Source of the DNA: Oreocharis arfaki
Taxonomy: Eukaryota; Chordata; Aves; Passeriformes; Paramythiidae
Length of the DNA stretch: 64,000 nucleotides
Direction of reading: 5' to 3'
NCBI GenBank assembly: GCA_013398015.1
Contig: VZRR01004498.1
Span: 1 to 64,000, forward strand
Position numbers and translations under genes: made by a program
Shown here: positions 51,101-64,000 of the stretch, piece by piece
How positions within the stretch are numbered: the stretch's first letter is position 1
Layout: each line of letters opens with the position of its first letter
The notes under the pieces: generated by a model
What the model saw: only the letters and a program-made list of their open reading frames with translations
What the model was told of the DNA's origin: nothing
Database searches by the model: none

Positions 51101-52689
51101 CCTGCCAACATATTTTGAGATTAGAAGCACAATCAGTGGGAATGTTCCACCAACTGCACAAAGAGATATTGAAGATAATACTTCATCTTCAGATGAAGCA
51201 TTGCCCTTTCTCCAAAGTAATATCTAATTATTAATGCTTGCCCAAGAATAGCTGTGCTGCTTCATGCGTCTCACCTTTTTAATACCTGCACTTTTAGACC
51301 TGGTCTTTAGGATTGGTAACATCTAGCATAACCTTTAGAGTTTAATTTTTGGTATAAATTATGTAAAGAAAAATCATTTATTAACCACTAACAATAGAGC
51401 TAACAGGTCACCCTTGACAGTGACTAATAATCCTCAAAGAGAACTTCATGATGAAAAAACAATTGCTGAGACACCAGTGACAGCAAATCAGAAAGTTATT
51501 AGCACATATCATGTTGTCACAGCAAATACAGCATGACCAAGCCTTTGTTGAGAGAGTAAAGGATTTAAGAAGTTAGGGGAGATGCATTTAAAAAGTTTCA
51601 CTTTCTCACTGCAGGTAGGGGGAATGGATGAAATGGTTACATGCATCAAGAGAAAGAAAGGGCACAATTATCCATCATGAACAAGCTTTAGGGGAGTTTT
51701 ATCTTCACTTGAAAATGATACTTTCTGCTGGTAACTTTAGCTTTACAATGGGACTTGGATGAGCAAAGCACTCACATTTACAGTAGTTACACAGAATAAG
51801 AGAAGAACACAGTAATTTCTATGTTCCTGCAGAAGTCCATGCCTCAGCAAGTGTTAGCAGGTGATGCTTTCAAACATGTGAAGAGGTATCTCGCCCTCTG
51901 TAAGACCAATGATCAGAAAGACTTGGATTCTGGGAGTTTGTGTCCATGTTTTTTGTTTATGGGAAGTCCGTTATTCCTGGTCTTAAGAAGGCGCAGGAGA
52001 GCTATAAATAATTTTTCTTATTGGAATTGTTATGAGGTGTTTAGGTATTTCTAAGCATTAAATAGGTGCTGTGTTTGTAAAAATTGAAGAACTTGGCTAA
52101 CCTTGAGATTTAGTAAATGGATGAACTCAAACTAGACGTATTTTCATTTGGTGTCTCCACCCTACCTTTGCTAGTCCTGTAAACTTTTACGTCTTTCTAT
52201 TCAGTGGTGCAAAAACCTCCATGTTGAAAGTTAACAAAAATGCTCTGATTCTTAGTTAAGCTACAGACATGCAAGACTCCAGATGTTAGCTTAAGGCTCA
52301 GATTAACTGCAATTTCAAGCTGGAGCTCTCTGTTTTGTATAGCAGAAGAAAAAGATGACTTTTTTCTTTTCGTCTTAAAGGTCATGTTGTTTTTCAGAAA
52401 AGTTGCTCAGTATTTCTCCTCTAGTCACATTGGGATATCAGCCTCTGAGGGCAGAAACACAGTGGGCTTCCTTCAGTGGTTTAATTGCTCTTCATCCCTA
52501 TTCAGCGTGATGTGCTGTTTCTTACAGAACTGAGGAGCAAAATTGGCAAGATTACTTTGCAGTCATCTTTTTTCAGCTCAGCCAATTCATGAGTATTCAT
52601 GTTACAGTCTGTAAGGATTAGTTGCTTCATCCTCCTAGAAACAGAATTCAAAAGAACCTGATTTTTCTGGAGATGCTGGTGTCTAAAAA
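48121..52689. other. No gene seen; several T-runs
   Basis: AT-rich sequence with T-runs near 48634-48644, 50210-50220, 50430-50447 and 50566-50575. Bases 48895-49030 keep several CpGs (see findings). Confidence 0.5.
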
Positions 52690-53592
52690 GTGGCCAAGAG
52701 TAGATAAACTGGTGAAACAATTCATTAGACAAGTGGACAGGGAGATGGACTGGAAAGATGAACTGCTGGCCTCAGCATGTTGGGATAGTGGCTTGAAGTC
52801 TGGCTGGAGGCAAATCACTGGTAGAATACCCAGGGCTCAACACTGGGGCCAATACTGGTAATTCCTGACCTAGACAGCAGGGCAGAGTGCAGCCTGAGCC
52901 AGTCTGAAGGAAATGTGAAACTCTGAAGAGTGGTTGATACACCAGATGTCTGTGCTGCCGTTTGAAGGCATCTTGACAAGCTCGAGAAAGGGACCAGGAG
53001 ATGCTCATGAAGTTTGACAAAGGCATGTGCAGGGTCCAGTGGAGAATAACTCCACACACCAGTACAGACCAGGGCTGGGAAGTGGCTTTGCTGAGAAGAT
53101 GTTGGGGAAGACCAAAACCACTGAACATGAGCCAGTAACACATTCTTGAAACAAAGAAGGCTGTATTTGGAAGAACATTGCCAGCAATTCGAGAGAGGTG
53201 ACCCTTGGCTCTAGTCATGCCTGCCACATCTAGAGTTCTGTGTCCAGATCTTTCCTCCTCAGTAGAAGAGGAGACATGGATATGCTGGAGCAAAGGGCAC
53301 AAAGATGTTTAAGGGAGTACATACGGGGACATATAGAGAAAAGCTGAGAGCTGAGATGGTTTACCCTCAGCACAAAGAAAGCATTTTGCTACAGGGAGAG
53401 TCAGAACTCTGGAATAAAGAGAAACTTCACTGCCTGGAGAGGTTGTAGAGTCTCCAGCCTATGAGATATTCAAAACCCAGCTGTGCATGATTCTGGACAA
53501 CTGGCTGTATTTTGAGCTGAGGGGTTTGGACTAGGCAATCACCTAGATTCCTTCTGAGATTCCTTCTGAGCCAAGCTGTGATTCTGTAAACT
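52690..53592 (+). mobile_element. CR1 LINE fragment, plus strand, moderately old
   Basis: CR1 ORF2/3' blocks occur in the right order: AAGTCTGGCTGGAGG with CAGGGCTCAACACTGGGGCC (about 52796-52851), GGTTGATACACCAGATGTCTG (about 52933-52953), GCAGGGTCC (about 53029-53037), then GGTTTGGACTAGGCAATCACC and TGTGATTCTGTAA at the 3' end. The 5' limit is approximate and the copy is 5'-truncated. A 12-bp word GATTCCTTCTGA is duplicated in tandem near the 3' end (about 53546-53570). Minus-strand open frames up to 176 codons inside it are chance antisense frames. Confidence 0.85.
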
Positions 53593-56500
53593 TGGTACAA
53601 TCCACGAATCCCTGATACAGTGCCAAATGGAAACCATCACAGCCTTTTCGTGGAGCATGAAGCCAGTGGTTATTTAGCCTGAAGGCAGACACATTCTGCT
53701 TTTGACTGATGCAAACAAATAGGAAGAGAACTGCAGTTTTATTGTGCCAGGCCTGTTCTCTAGCTGTTTCCACAATATTGACACACTTAAATGGAGATAG
53801 AAATTAAGTTTCAAGTGCTGAAAATATCCAATTAATAGAGATTGCTGAGCAACTCTTTTGCAAAGCTTCTAATCTGCAAACACTTTTCTAATCGATAGCT
53901 ACTTCTGTTCGATATAACCCCAAGGTGACTGTATTCCGTCAGCTGAGAGTGAGACATGGAGCTCTTGAAAACCTGGAAAGATTAATGTCTTTTGGAAAAA
54001 AATTGATTTTTTTTTCAGTACACCTTACAGAGTAGCTTGAAATTCAGCATTCCTCATTCCCTTCACTTATTGGTATAATCATCTCGTAGTTGCACAAGGT
54101 TTCCAGAGCACTCTTTTTCTACTGTTTATGCTATGATTCAAGGGTCATTCCCTGATGGGACATCTGTTGGTGGATAAATGCTTGCACACCTCCCCCAAAT
54201 CCTTTGTGTCCTCTACTTCAGTCATTGACTAAGTCCAAACCAAGAACTGACATGTCTAGAGAATTTTCAGTGGTGCTGTGAGTGGATTGAGATATATTGA
54301 CAAAATTCAGCCATGTGCATTACAATGTATTTTTGCTGTAGTAAGTTTTAACCTGCATTCCATGATGAGGAAAGCCTCTTTGAACTCACCTGCAGTGTAT
54401 AGTGGTCTGATTAATGAATATTCATGCAGAGAAAATGGTGCCTGCTCTGACGGACGGGACAACAGTAATTGGTTTCAGGATTGATAAATGCATATGCTGC
54501 GGTCTGCCTCAGACAGTGCATGCTGGAAACATTAGCATCCTCCTTCCCTTGTCAAAGCTCAAAATGAGTGGAAACAATTTAATTTTTTTTTCTGGGCAAA
54601 TTGAGTAAGTGACAGTTGCTAATTTTACACAATTTTTCTGCCAAGTCTCTCTCTAGGTGGCAGAAGATTGTTGCACGTGGTGAATTTCTTAGCGTTGTCT
54701 GGGGAAAATTGTCACTAGTTCAGATGATGCTCCTGACTAGCATGGAATTGCTTTTATTTGATTTCAGAGTGCATCAGAAGTAGCTGGTTCTCCTCTATGA
54801 CTCTGATCAGAGAGACACCTGTGCTCAGTACCTGTCACTCAGCCAGCGGGAGCAGTAAAGCTTGTTCAGCACAATCCTCCAAAAGGAGCCATAGTCACAC
54901 CAGCCCCCGTGAAATCTCTACGCCCATAAGATGCAGATAATCAAACAGAAGAGGAACACCCAGGAAAAAGCCAAATTCACAGATTCTTGAGGGGAAAAAA
55001 AAGATGGATAAATTTCATGCTTCCAAATAGCTTCTCTATTACATCTCTCATTTATTGAAAGGAGGTGTCTGTTCAAAAGACAGAGAAAGGAATAAACATT
55101 CAGGTGATAACAACATGCTACAGCCTGCAAGACAGAGATATCTGTTACAGGAATGCAGTGGAATTTCAGATTGAAAGACAGGATGAATTCTTGCATTCCA
55201 AAACTGAAATGCTGTATATGAAACTTGTTTATTTGCAACGTGTTTTTTCCCAAATGTATCAGTATTTCAAGGGCATATACTAAGAAAACCAGATGGATTT
55301 ACAGATGGAACAAGGCTGTTATGGATTTGATATCATATTTTTGTTGTTGGAGAAAAAGTAGAAAAAATTGCTCTGATATGTAAAATTGCTGATTAATATC
55401 TAAGCACTTACACATGACAATCACTGGCTAAATCACTTTTTTTTTACTGCAGGGATTACACAGAGAAAATGTAACACAAAAAAAATTCTGTTAATTTATC
55501 TACATCAGTGGAGATATGAAATCTTTTAAAGGGTGAAGATAGACTGCATAAGTCTGTCCTTAGTCAGCTTATTCTAAAATATATTGGGATCACATTTAAA
55601 ACCAATTTTAGCCCATTGATCAGGTAGAGGTTGAAAGATGAATAGAGTTTTTTTTAATCATTAGAGTAGCAGTCCTTTGTATTTGGCACTTACCCAATGG
55701 TCTGCCCTGTGCCTTGTGAACATCACTTCATCACTTCTTTCAGGGCAGCAAAGCTGAATTATAAGATGCTGTTTCTGATGGGCCAGAAAAAAAAAAAACA
55801 CTCAAAAATAATTTTTTGCAAATTTACATGCAACACAGCCTTTCTGAGCCTGCTTACTTCTCTCAAGTCTGGAATTGAAATGTTTTTCTGCAGCTTGGGG
55901 GTATACATAGCTTAGGAGCAGACTGTACTCCTGCTTTCTGTGTGTGTATGTGTGCCTGGGTCTCTTATTTTAGGAAAAAGCCTTTTTCCTTTTCAGGGCT
56001 GCTGAGATTTTTGCAGTTGGCAGGCATTTCTAGTGGTAATTGTGAGTCGCTGGATGTTAACCCAAACACTTTCTTTCTTTGCAGGCATGGAATAAGCAAT
56101 TGGGGGNCTTGATTGGTTATGTAAACAAATCAAGTGACTACTGCTGCCCATCAAGTTTTTCATTGCAATAGGGACTCCCTTCTCCTGGTGAGTTGTTGGT
56201 GCCAAGACTATTACATGTTGTACTTATTATCAAATCAGCTTTCTATACTAATTAAATCTCTTGGAGTTCTCTCTTGGCATCTCTTGTGCAGATTGGCTGT
56301 AGCTTTGGACATAGGCATAAATACATGGTTGTGTCAGTGTAAATTCTCAGTACCATTTATTTTGATTCTTGGAATGTGAAAGAATAGGGCTTAATATTTT
56401 CAGCTTCTTTCTGCTACTTTAATTAAAATCAATAACTGTCACTGTGATAATGGATGGTCTTCCTGGACAAGAGCTATTGACCTGTTCAGCGAGAATGGAG

Positions 56501-59500
56501 TGAAGGGAAAGGAGTTGTAAGATTGTGAATTGTCTTTCCCACTAGATACGATGTTGAGATCTTTCAAAAACTAATTTTTTGCATTTGCTATTGAAAGAAA
56601 AGGATGCATGGGAGTGGATAGTATTTAAAAATAAAAAACTGATGAGGAGCTGCTTGCTTTTTAATATAGTCTGAGGAGCTGAATATGGAGATTCTATGCA
56701 TTGGCCCTGAGTTTTGCCAATGTTGTATTTCCAGTCTGAAGGGATTTTCAGAATAAATGGGAATCACATAGAGAACTGTATTGCTGCTTAGGCTACGTTT
56801 TGACAAACAGTCTTCATTCTGGGTACTGACAACCATATCTCCACAATTCAGTTAAAAATTAATTTTTAAAAAGGGTATTTGAACTAGAGGTCTCACTTGG
56901 GAATAAGTGGAATTTTTATTTTAAGGTATAGTTTATATTGGTTTTTTTACATCAGGCAAATGCAGAGAGTCTTCCTGCATGTGGAACTGTTTAATGTGCA
57001 GAAGACATCCCTGATATGATGTATGTAAGAAATGAATATATCAAATATATCCTGTAAACAAAGCAAGATATTCTATTAGGCTGTGTCTTTAGGAAAGATA
57101 AAATGCAGTTCAGCAGTGTCAGAAGAAATTTTGTTAGTTCTCATATACTATTACTTTTTAGTTAGGCCAATCTTTTTCCACTTTCATTTTTCCATAAAAC
57201 TCAGCTTATCAGAGTAACTTTTATGGCCACCTTCTTTAAGGCAGCAGAACTTCCATGAGTGAAGATTACTTGCTTTAGGATTTGGGGCTGTAATGCGGGA
57301 GTGGTCTGAAACTGTAAAGTAATATAAGTGGGTCTTGGAAGGGTACTAGTTCGCATTCATAAAAAAACAGAACGGTGAAGTTTCCAGTAAGGCTGCCACA
57401 AAGAAACACAGCTTTTAGCTTATAAAAGGATGTAGAAGACAGAGAGTATAATTTAGATGCCAATTAAGAAAAATCTACTTAGCTTTGTCTGAAGTCCATT
57501 TAACTTTATATTAGCCACAAAAAGGAAGTTATTATTAAAAATTTAGTTGTTATCAAGCAATTCTTAAGTGGGAGGCTTGATTTCTCTTTCTGGCTTTCCT
57601 GTCATCATCTGTCTTCTCTGTATGCCACACAATTGTTTTTATTCCTGCTAAGCCAGTCGGACTATTCAGTGAGTAAAGTCTCGTGATTCAGTGTGTTCAC
57701 ACTGCCACGCCTATCTTAATATTTGCTTGATAGGCAGGGCAGCTTCTGAGGATGGTGCTATTGACAGAACAATAAACACAAGGAGAGTGAAAATAAGGAA
57801 ATACAAAATGTGAGACTGTTGGAATTACAGCTGTTTGAAAATCCTGGTAGCATATCATTAGAGTTTTCCTTATTTGTTTCTTAAAACACTGCTTGACACC
57901 TTTGTCTGCAGTTTTACAAAGCTGAGGGCAGGTTGCTGCACCGAAATGGCTGGGAATCCTGGTTTTTTCTGCTCAAACTGGCCACTAATGAATGAGATGA
58001 AACAGCATGAGTGAGTCCCTTTTTGTTACTAAGACAGCAATGCTTGAAGTAACGTCACTGATTCTCACTGGGCATGATGTTGGTGGATGGGATGGAAAAT
58101 GCAGTCATCTCAGAAATAATGTGAATGTGTAAAGAAACTTTAATCAAATATGATAACAGATCTGCTCATGGATCTATGCTCCCATTTGTAAAAAACAATG
58201 CTTTTTTCAATCAAATGTTATAGCAGGTAGCATTTCATTTGTTAGGACATAGGTTAGTGAAATCTAGACTAATAGTGAGGTGATTTGTGTTAACATGCAG
58301 CAATTGCGTGCGGCAGCAGCTAAAAGCTGAATCAAAAGTGTTCCATTCTACATATGTTTCTGTAGTTTTAAACATTTTAGCTTATGCTTGACTATGTCTT
58401 GTGTCAGAATATCAATATTTCTTGGACTGGTATTTGATTAGATTTACTATAGTGTCTCAGAATTGACTGTTACCTCAGGAAGTAGGTAAGAGGAGTGTCT
58501 TCTTAGTGACCATCTCCTAAAATATTGGAGGTAAGCAAACAGAAGATGGAGTCTAGGATTCATTCTATTTTTTGCTTAAAAACGTGCAACTGCATTTTAA
58601 AAATGAGCACAACATGGTGTAGCTAAATCATGTGTTACTGGATATCATTACATGTGGAGAAAACATCTTGCCATTATGTTTTGGATCTTGATCCTTGTGC
58701 TCATGCTGAACTCCTGTCTCTGTGATTTTAGGTTCTTGTTGCAAGCTAGGAACCTTTTTGACTTTTGTGTATTTTGTGACTGTGATTGAGGTCACGTTGC
58801 AGATTTCAACTGTGATTTTTGCTTGGTGCCCTGGGGTATGCTTGAGCCCCGACTCTCTGGTCACTCATGCAGCAGAATTCATTGTCTTTCTCCAGTGTGA
58901 AGTTGTCCAGGTGTCTCATCTTGCCCTGTAAAAACTGAGTACTTAAACTTTTATAATTGCTTTTAGCACAAGCATCTGGGACCTCTCTACATGGTTTTTG
59001 CAATGTACATGCAAGGCCAATGACGGAAAACTGGGATTAAGAGAATTATTCAAGTTTTTGCTGTTAGGAAATGGAGAAACTGCAGAATGTGTTGGCACTT
59101 CCCTGATTCTATTCAGACTTGCCAAGCACAAAATTCTGTTGTTATGTTGTACCTACAGTGTTATTCAAGTGCTGCTTTAAGAAGCTACACTGAAACTTGT
59201 ATGGATCGAGGTGAGAGCAATCACTTGGTACGATTAGCACTGCAGGCCACATTAATTTTTCTGACTAGTATGGTGATTTGCGTTTTATCCATGCAATATG
59301 TTAGTTATTTATAAACATTCTGTGTTCTTGCTAGCAGAATGTGAAGAACAATGGAGATGATTTCATGCATCAGAGTGTCTGTGCACACAATAAAATCCCA
59401 GGAGAGGGAATAAATTTGGGGAGTATGGGAAGTCTGGAGCAGAATCTGATGTGTAACTAGGGCTTACTTTATGAAAAAACCCTCAACTAATCACACAAGT

Positions 59501-60299
59501 ATCGGAAGACTAATGAATGAAATATCCTTTTGGTTACATGTAAAGAGGGAATTTTCACTGAGACTTGCTGTTTGCTGACCTGGCCAAATACACGTAGAAC
59601 ATAATTTAAAAAATTATTACAAGTAATGTGTTTTATTTTCCACATTTTTTTTTTCTGCCTGGTTGCCATTTTGTCTTCTGTTAAGGAGATGCCAGGCAAA
59701 AACTGAGTTATTGCATCCATGCAATGGGGTGGCTCATGCTTCTTAGCTGGTCTTAAAGGGAATAGATGATAATTACTTGACAGATTAAGCAAAAGGGGTT
59801 TTATTTCTTAGTCTCTCTAATTTCATTATTACAGAATACTCTCTCATAATGAACAATGGCATTCATTGGTTTGTATTAGAAATATAGAAAAAAAAGCCTG
59901 AAGAATTCAGCAAAACCCATGTTTTGTGCCTTTACATGTTCTGGATGCTGGTATTTTTCAAGGGTTTTCTGACAAGGCTTCTTTCCACTTTGCTATTTTG
60001 CACAGTTTTTCCTGAATGAATCCTTGTGCCATATAGACCTTCCCTGACTGCATCCTGACCTTCTCTGTTCAGAGGTGCTGTAATGAAAGGCACAAGGTCT
60101 GTGGTGATGAGGATTGGATCAAATGTCTACCCCACCTTGAAGTGAGATGCTAAATAGTTTTAGGGTTGTTTTGTGAGCTCATACTAATTATTATTTGTCA
60201 GCTACACATAAATTGAATTACAATAGTGGCTGCATATGAGTTTGCAAGGTCTCTTTTTGTTGATCCTGAGAGCAGCATGTTGCACCTTTCACAAGAAAC
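53593..60299. other. Gene-free stretch with candidate conserved elements
   Basis: No exon or interspersed repeat could be supported. Bases 54409-54590 look like regulatory DNA (see findings). There is a TG-rich run at 55941-55955, a T11 run near 59646-59656, and a single unresolved base (N) at 56107. Confidence 0.45.
56107..56107. other. Ambiguous base (N)
   Basis: The only N in the window, directly after a run of five G. It marks an unresolved or heterozygous assembly position, not a biological feature. Confidence 0.95.
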
Positions 60300-61106
60300 T
60301 GCAAACAGAACTCAAGGCTATTATGAAGTTCCACAAGTCCAAGTTCAAGGTACTGCACCTGGGTCAGGACAGTCCCAGACTTGAGACCAGACTGAGAGAT
60401 GAACTCATTTGAGAGCAGCCCTGCAGAGAAGGGCTGGGGAGTTCTCCTGGATGAAAAGCTGGACCTGAGCCAACAATGTGTGCTTGAAGCTGAGAGGGCC
60501 AAACACATCCTGGGCTGCATCCAAAGCACCATGGGCAGCAGGGCGAGAGAGAGGATTCTGCCCCTCTGCTCTGTCCTTGTGAGACCTCACCTGGAGAGCT
60601 GCATCCACCTCTGGGGTCCCCAGCACAGGAAGGACATGGACCTGCTGGAGAAGGTCCAGAGGAGGGCCATGAAGATGGTGAGAGGGCTGGAACATCTCTC
60701 CCATGAAGACAGGCTGAGAAAGTTGAGAGACTGCTCAGCTGTGGAGAAGAGAAGGCCCTGGGGAGAGTTTAGAGCGGCTTTTTGGTACTTAAAAAGCTTT
60801 TACAAAAAAGAGCAATTTTTTTACAGGCAGACAGTGATAGGACAAGAGGGAATGGTTTTAAACTTATAGACAAGACTTAGATTAGATATTAGGAAGAAGC
60901 TCTTAACTGTGAGGGAGGTGAGATAGTGGAACTGGTTGCCCAGAGAAGTTGTGGATGTCCCATCCCTGGAAACATTCAACACCAGACTGGATGAGGCACT
61001 GAACAGCCCGGCCTAGGGCGTGGCATCCCTGCCTGTGACAGGGAATTGGGAACCAGATGACTTTAAGGTCCCTTTAACCCAAGCCTTTCTATGATATGAC
61101 TCTATG
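60300..61106 (+). mobile_element. CR1 LINE 3' fragment, plus strand, youngest in window
   Basis: A 5'-truncated CR1 copy of about 800 bp. It begins in the ORF2 block ending GTACTGCACCTGGGTCAGG, runs through the block encoding the C-terminal part of ORF2, and ends in the CR1 3' UTR with CTATGATATGACTCTATGATT, the degenerate terminal octamer repeat. CpGs are still present at several positions and the coding frame is partly open, so it is better preserved than the copies at 25497 and 52690. Confidence 0.95.
60399..60869 (+). pseudogene. CR1 ORF2 C-terminal remnant
   Basis: A 156-codon open frame inside the CR1 copy. CR1 ORF2 encodes an endonuclease and a reverse transcriptase that copies the element RNA at a nicked target. 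Only the part C-terminal to the reverse-transcriptase core survives here. It contains the recognisable order WGVLLDEKLDLSQQC, HILGCIQ, ILPLCSVLVRPHLESC, WGPQHRKDMDLLEKVQRRA and a following RGLEHLSHEDRL segment. No catalytic residues are included. The frame closes by TAG at 60867-60869, before the end of the family's coding region, and further CR1-like peptide continues in other registers. A dead fragment; the ATG at 60399 is not a natural start. Confidence 0.85.
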
Positions 61107-64000
61107 ATTTCCTTAATTCCTAATTCTACCTGAAAAATGTTTAGCTTCAAACTAATAGTTTTTATGGGTCTTTTTCAAGCCAACAATAACTATAATGTTT
61201 TCACAGGATGTCTCTGAGTGCATCTACTTGTGGATGTTCAACAAAAACTCTTTGGATACAGCAATTTTTGAAGCATTGTGATTCTACCTTCTGAATGAAT
61301 AGCTTTAATGTGTCATAGCTGTCTTTCCCAGCCATCAGCTGCTTTGTAAATCATGGCAGTTGATAACATATTGGGTTCCCAGAAGGCAATTAGACAAGAC
61401 TTTTTTTTATTTTCCCCCTCATCTCTCATTCCATCTGAACCTGTCTCTTTTTCATGTTAATTTTAATGTAAACCTTTTTTGTTTGGCTTTTTTTGAGGCT
61501 ACGTAGTGTCTGCAGCTCAATGCATTAGTGGTGCCCTGCAATCTGGGGCAGACAAGTTCCATATCAGTAATTTAATAAATCATACATAAAACAAAACAGC
61601 ATAGATTTATTTTGTTTTAAAATTGAATAGGGTCAGCTGTGTGAGCAATGTATCTGCCAGCTACTGTCATTGTCCTGCCTAGGCAAGCTCATTTATCTTC
61701 GTTAGTAAACAACTTAAAAGGCAAAGAAGGTGGATGGCTTAAGGGAATGTTATTAGGGCACAAAATCTCTGATGTCTTGCCTAAATCCAGGCTGAATAAC
61801 TTATTAGACATCTCCCACCAGTAGGCAGTTAGGGGATGCAGCTAAATATACGACTGTTATTAGCAGGTGACAGAGGAACAGGCAGTTGTCACAGCTGGGA
61901 GGTCAGCACAGTTAAATCAGTCACAGTCAGGGTGTCTGCAGAGAAAACAGTAAAGGTGCAAGCTTGTAAATTCTGACAATCACCAACATTTGAGGTGCAT
62001 GCATTCAGTTGCACAGTCTAAAAATTTAAGGGCCAGTGGCTGGAAATCTTAGGCATAGATGATTAATCTAATTTTTTTTTGTCCTTTTTAAACCTGAATT
62101 CTTTGTCATGTGGAATGTTCTCTGGTGGGAAACTATAGGACTTGTGATATGTGAAGCAGTTTAAATAAGCCACAACAGTAAAAATTAGTGAAAAGGTTGT
62201 TCAGTTTTCCAGTCACTTAATTTCCCGTGCCATCAATTCAGTAGTCCTATGGCAATTAATATCACAACAGTTTAGAAATGTAGTTTAAGCATGGATACAA
62301 AAACATGCTGGATGATGGGGAAGGGCGTTCTCTGCTGAAGAACCACAGTAAAACCACTATAAATTAAAAACATATAATCTTCCTGCGTAAAAGCCAGCAT
62401 GAACTTGCAAAGCCTTTCTGGGGCTGTTAAAATGATTGTATTTCCCAGCAGAACTCATTACCCTAAGTGCATCCCTGTGGACTCCAAGAACCCCAGCTAT
62501 ATTTGAGAAGTATCTCAAGGGCTGCTGCTTCCTCTGTGTCTGAAAGGAGCATTCTTTTGCTCTTTTTCTGAAGACATCACACACTTGAAAGGATGTGTTT
62601 AGAGGAGAAAAAGAAGGTATATAATATACCAGGTGTTATGTCAACACATGCAAAGCTACTTGTCATGTCAACCGTAGAACTCGGACAATTCTATTGTGAA
62701 GAAGTTTGAAACACTTGAATTATAAAACTTGATAATAGAAAACTCCTATTGGGGTCATGTATGCTTCTCAGTATTCAGACTGCAATAAATCTTTCTAGTG
62801 CTATTGTCCCTTTTTTCACTGAAGGAGAATGTTTCCAACATTCTTCTCTCTTTTGCTCCAGAAGACTGTTTCACAATACACTGTATATTACTGTTTGCCT
62901 CATTTCTGAAAGTTTTTACCATATTGTATATATGACCAGAGATTAAGTTGTTTGGTTTTACTTTTTTTTCTTCTGTGAAATTGGTAATGATGGGAATGTG
63001 CATTTCTTAGATGAAATTAAGTACCTGAATCAGGTCTCAAGTCTGTTCTGTAGAAATGTTCTTCAGCTTTGCACATAAAGAAATGCAGTGAGCTATAATG
63101 CTTCTGTTTCTTCTTATTTATTTTTTGCAACATGGAACACAATGTATAGTAAAAAGTTGATGAAATAGAGGTAAGCAAAGAAGCCTAGGAAGGCAGTGAG
63201 AAGTTTTCCTAGAAAGCTGTCAGAGCAAGGAGTACAAAGTGTAGTATGGGCAGATGATACTTGTTTGCTGTCTTGCTAAAGCTGAAGATTTCTCATGAGC
63301 AGCAATTTTTTCTTCAGTGTTCCAGGTGTCAGAGTGCAGGCAGCTTGGCTGGAAGATGGTGGCCTGTGTATATGAACACATGAAGGCCGCTTGCAGAAAA
63401 CACTAGGAAACAGCTGAAGATGCACTAATCGGGCATTTGGAAAATCAGAAGCAGCTGAATAGCTGTTTTGACTCCGTGAAGCTCACAACACAGTGTTGCT
63501 TAGACCCTTTCTTAAACTTCCCAAGACTCCCTCTCTCACACACCTCAGAAAAGGATAAGAAACTGTGCTGATCTGAGGTTCTGTTCACATTAAAGCATTG
63601 GAGTTTTTTTAAAGATAAGTGTGGTGACTATTGTAAGAATTGTGCTGTAACTTGGCCTACCAAAAGGGCAGAGCTATGCAACCAAGTCTCTGCATGAAGA
63701 GACTGGACACAAATTAATATCAAAATTGTGTGGTTTATATTACACAAGACTTAGGCAACTAGGTAAAAATAATTTGACAAGAATTTCCCTTATTAGAGAA
63801 AACAAAGGCAAGTGGACTTGCATAAACAGGAAGAAAATAAAATTAAAAATATAGTTTGAAACTTTTCCATGAGTTTCACATTGTTTAACATTATATTTTA
63901 CTTAGTTACTTAAGAAAACCATTTCTATTGCAGCATTGAAGATTAAAGGGCAAAGATCAAACACTCTGTAATAATATTTTTAAACAAATTTTTTAAAAGA
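61107..64000. other. No gene seen
   Basis: AT-rich DNA to the end of the window. Bases 61480-62000 read like possible conserved non-coding sequence (see findings). There are short T-runs near 61401-61408, 62073-62080 and 62963-62970. Confidence 0.45.

Noticed and set aside
52772..53302. 176-codon minus-strand frame, the longest host-like ORF outside env
   Set aside because: It is antisense to a CR1 fragment with many indels; no domain recognised.
1..64000. CRISPR arrays, prokaryotic operons, riboswitches
   Set aside because: The sequence is vertebrate nuclear DNA; no regularly spaced repeats or bacterial gene organisation occur.

Overview
This window is nuclear DNA from a bird. Five observations support this: fragments of CR1 LINE retrotransposons in both orientations, solo LTRs of avian ERVL type, two LTRs with 6-bp target duplications, an envelope gene of the avian alpharetrovirus type, and AT-rich single-copy DNA with low CpG content. 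A songbird or other neoavian is likely, but I cannot fix the species. No host protein-coding exon, tRNA or rRNA could be supported on either strand. Almost all open frames in the 60-180 codon range are chance frames or lie inside repeats. The window therefore looks like an intergenic gene desert or the interior of a very large intron.

Layout. Bases 1-1845 are the 3' end of an endogenous retrovirus on the + strand: a damaged env (one in-frame stop and one frameshift, but an open transmembrane subunit) followed by a compact LTR. Bases 3376-4423 are a solo ERVL-type LTR on the - strand. Bases 10798-11327 and 19203-19739 are two related solo LTRs on the + strand. Each has its own perfect 6-bp target-site duplication, so they are independent insertions and not the two ends of one provirus. 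Bases 12522-12665 resemble an old MIR/CORE-SINE. A G14 run and a candidate unclassified repeat lie near 17340-18140. CR1 fragments lie at 22543-22963 (-), 25497-26215 (+, old), 52690-53592 (+) and 60300-61106 (+, with a 156-codon remnant of the ORF2 C-terminus). Bases 27552-28239 are a third well-bounded solo LTR with a perfect 5-bp duplication. A pyrimidine-rich low-complexity tract lies at 47880-48120.

The rest is single-copy AT-rich DNA. Some stretches are dense in homeodomain/POU-like words or keep CpGs in CpG-poor surroundings (about 20690-20890, 30135-30400, 48895-49030, 54409-54590, 61480-62000). These are the best candidates for conserved non-coding regulatory DNA, but that needs cross-species alignment. 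No gene set works together here, and I found no new multi-gene system. What the window mainly records is successive retroelement insertions of different age, several of them exactly bounded.
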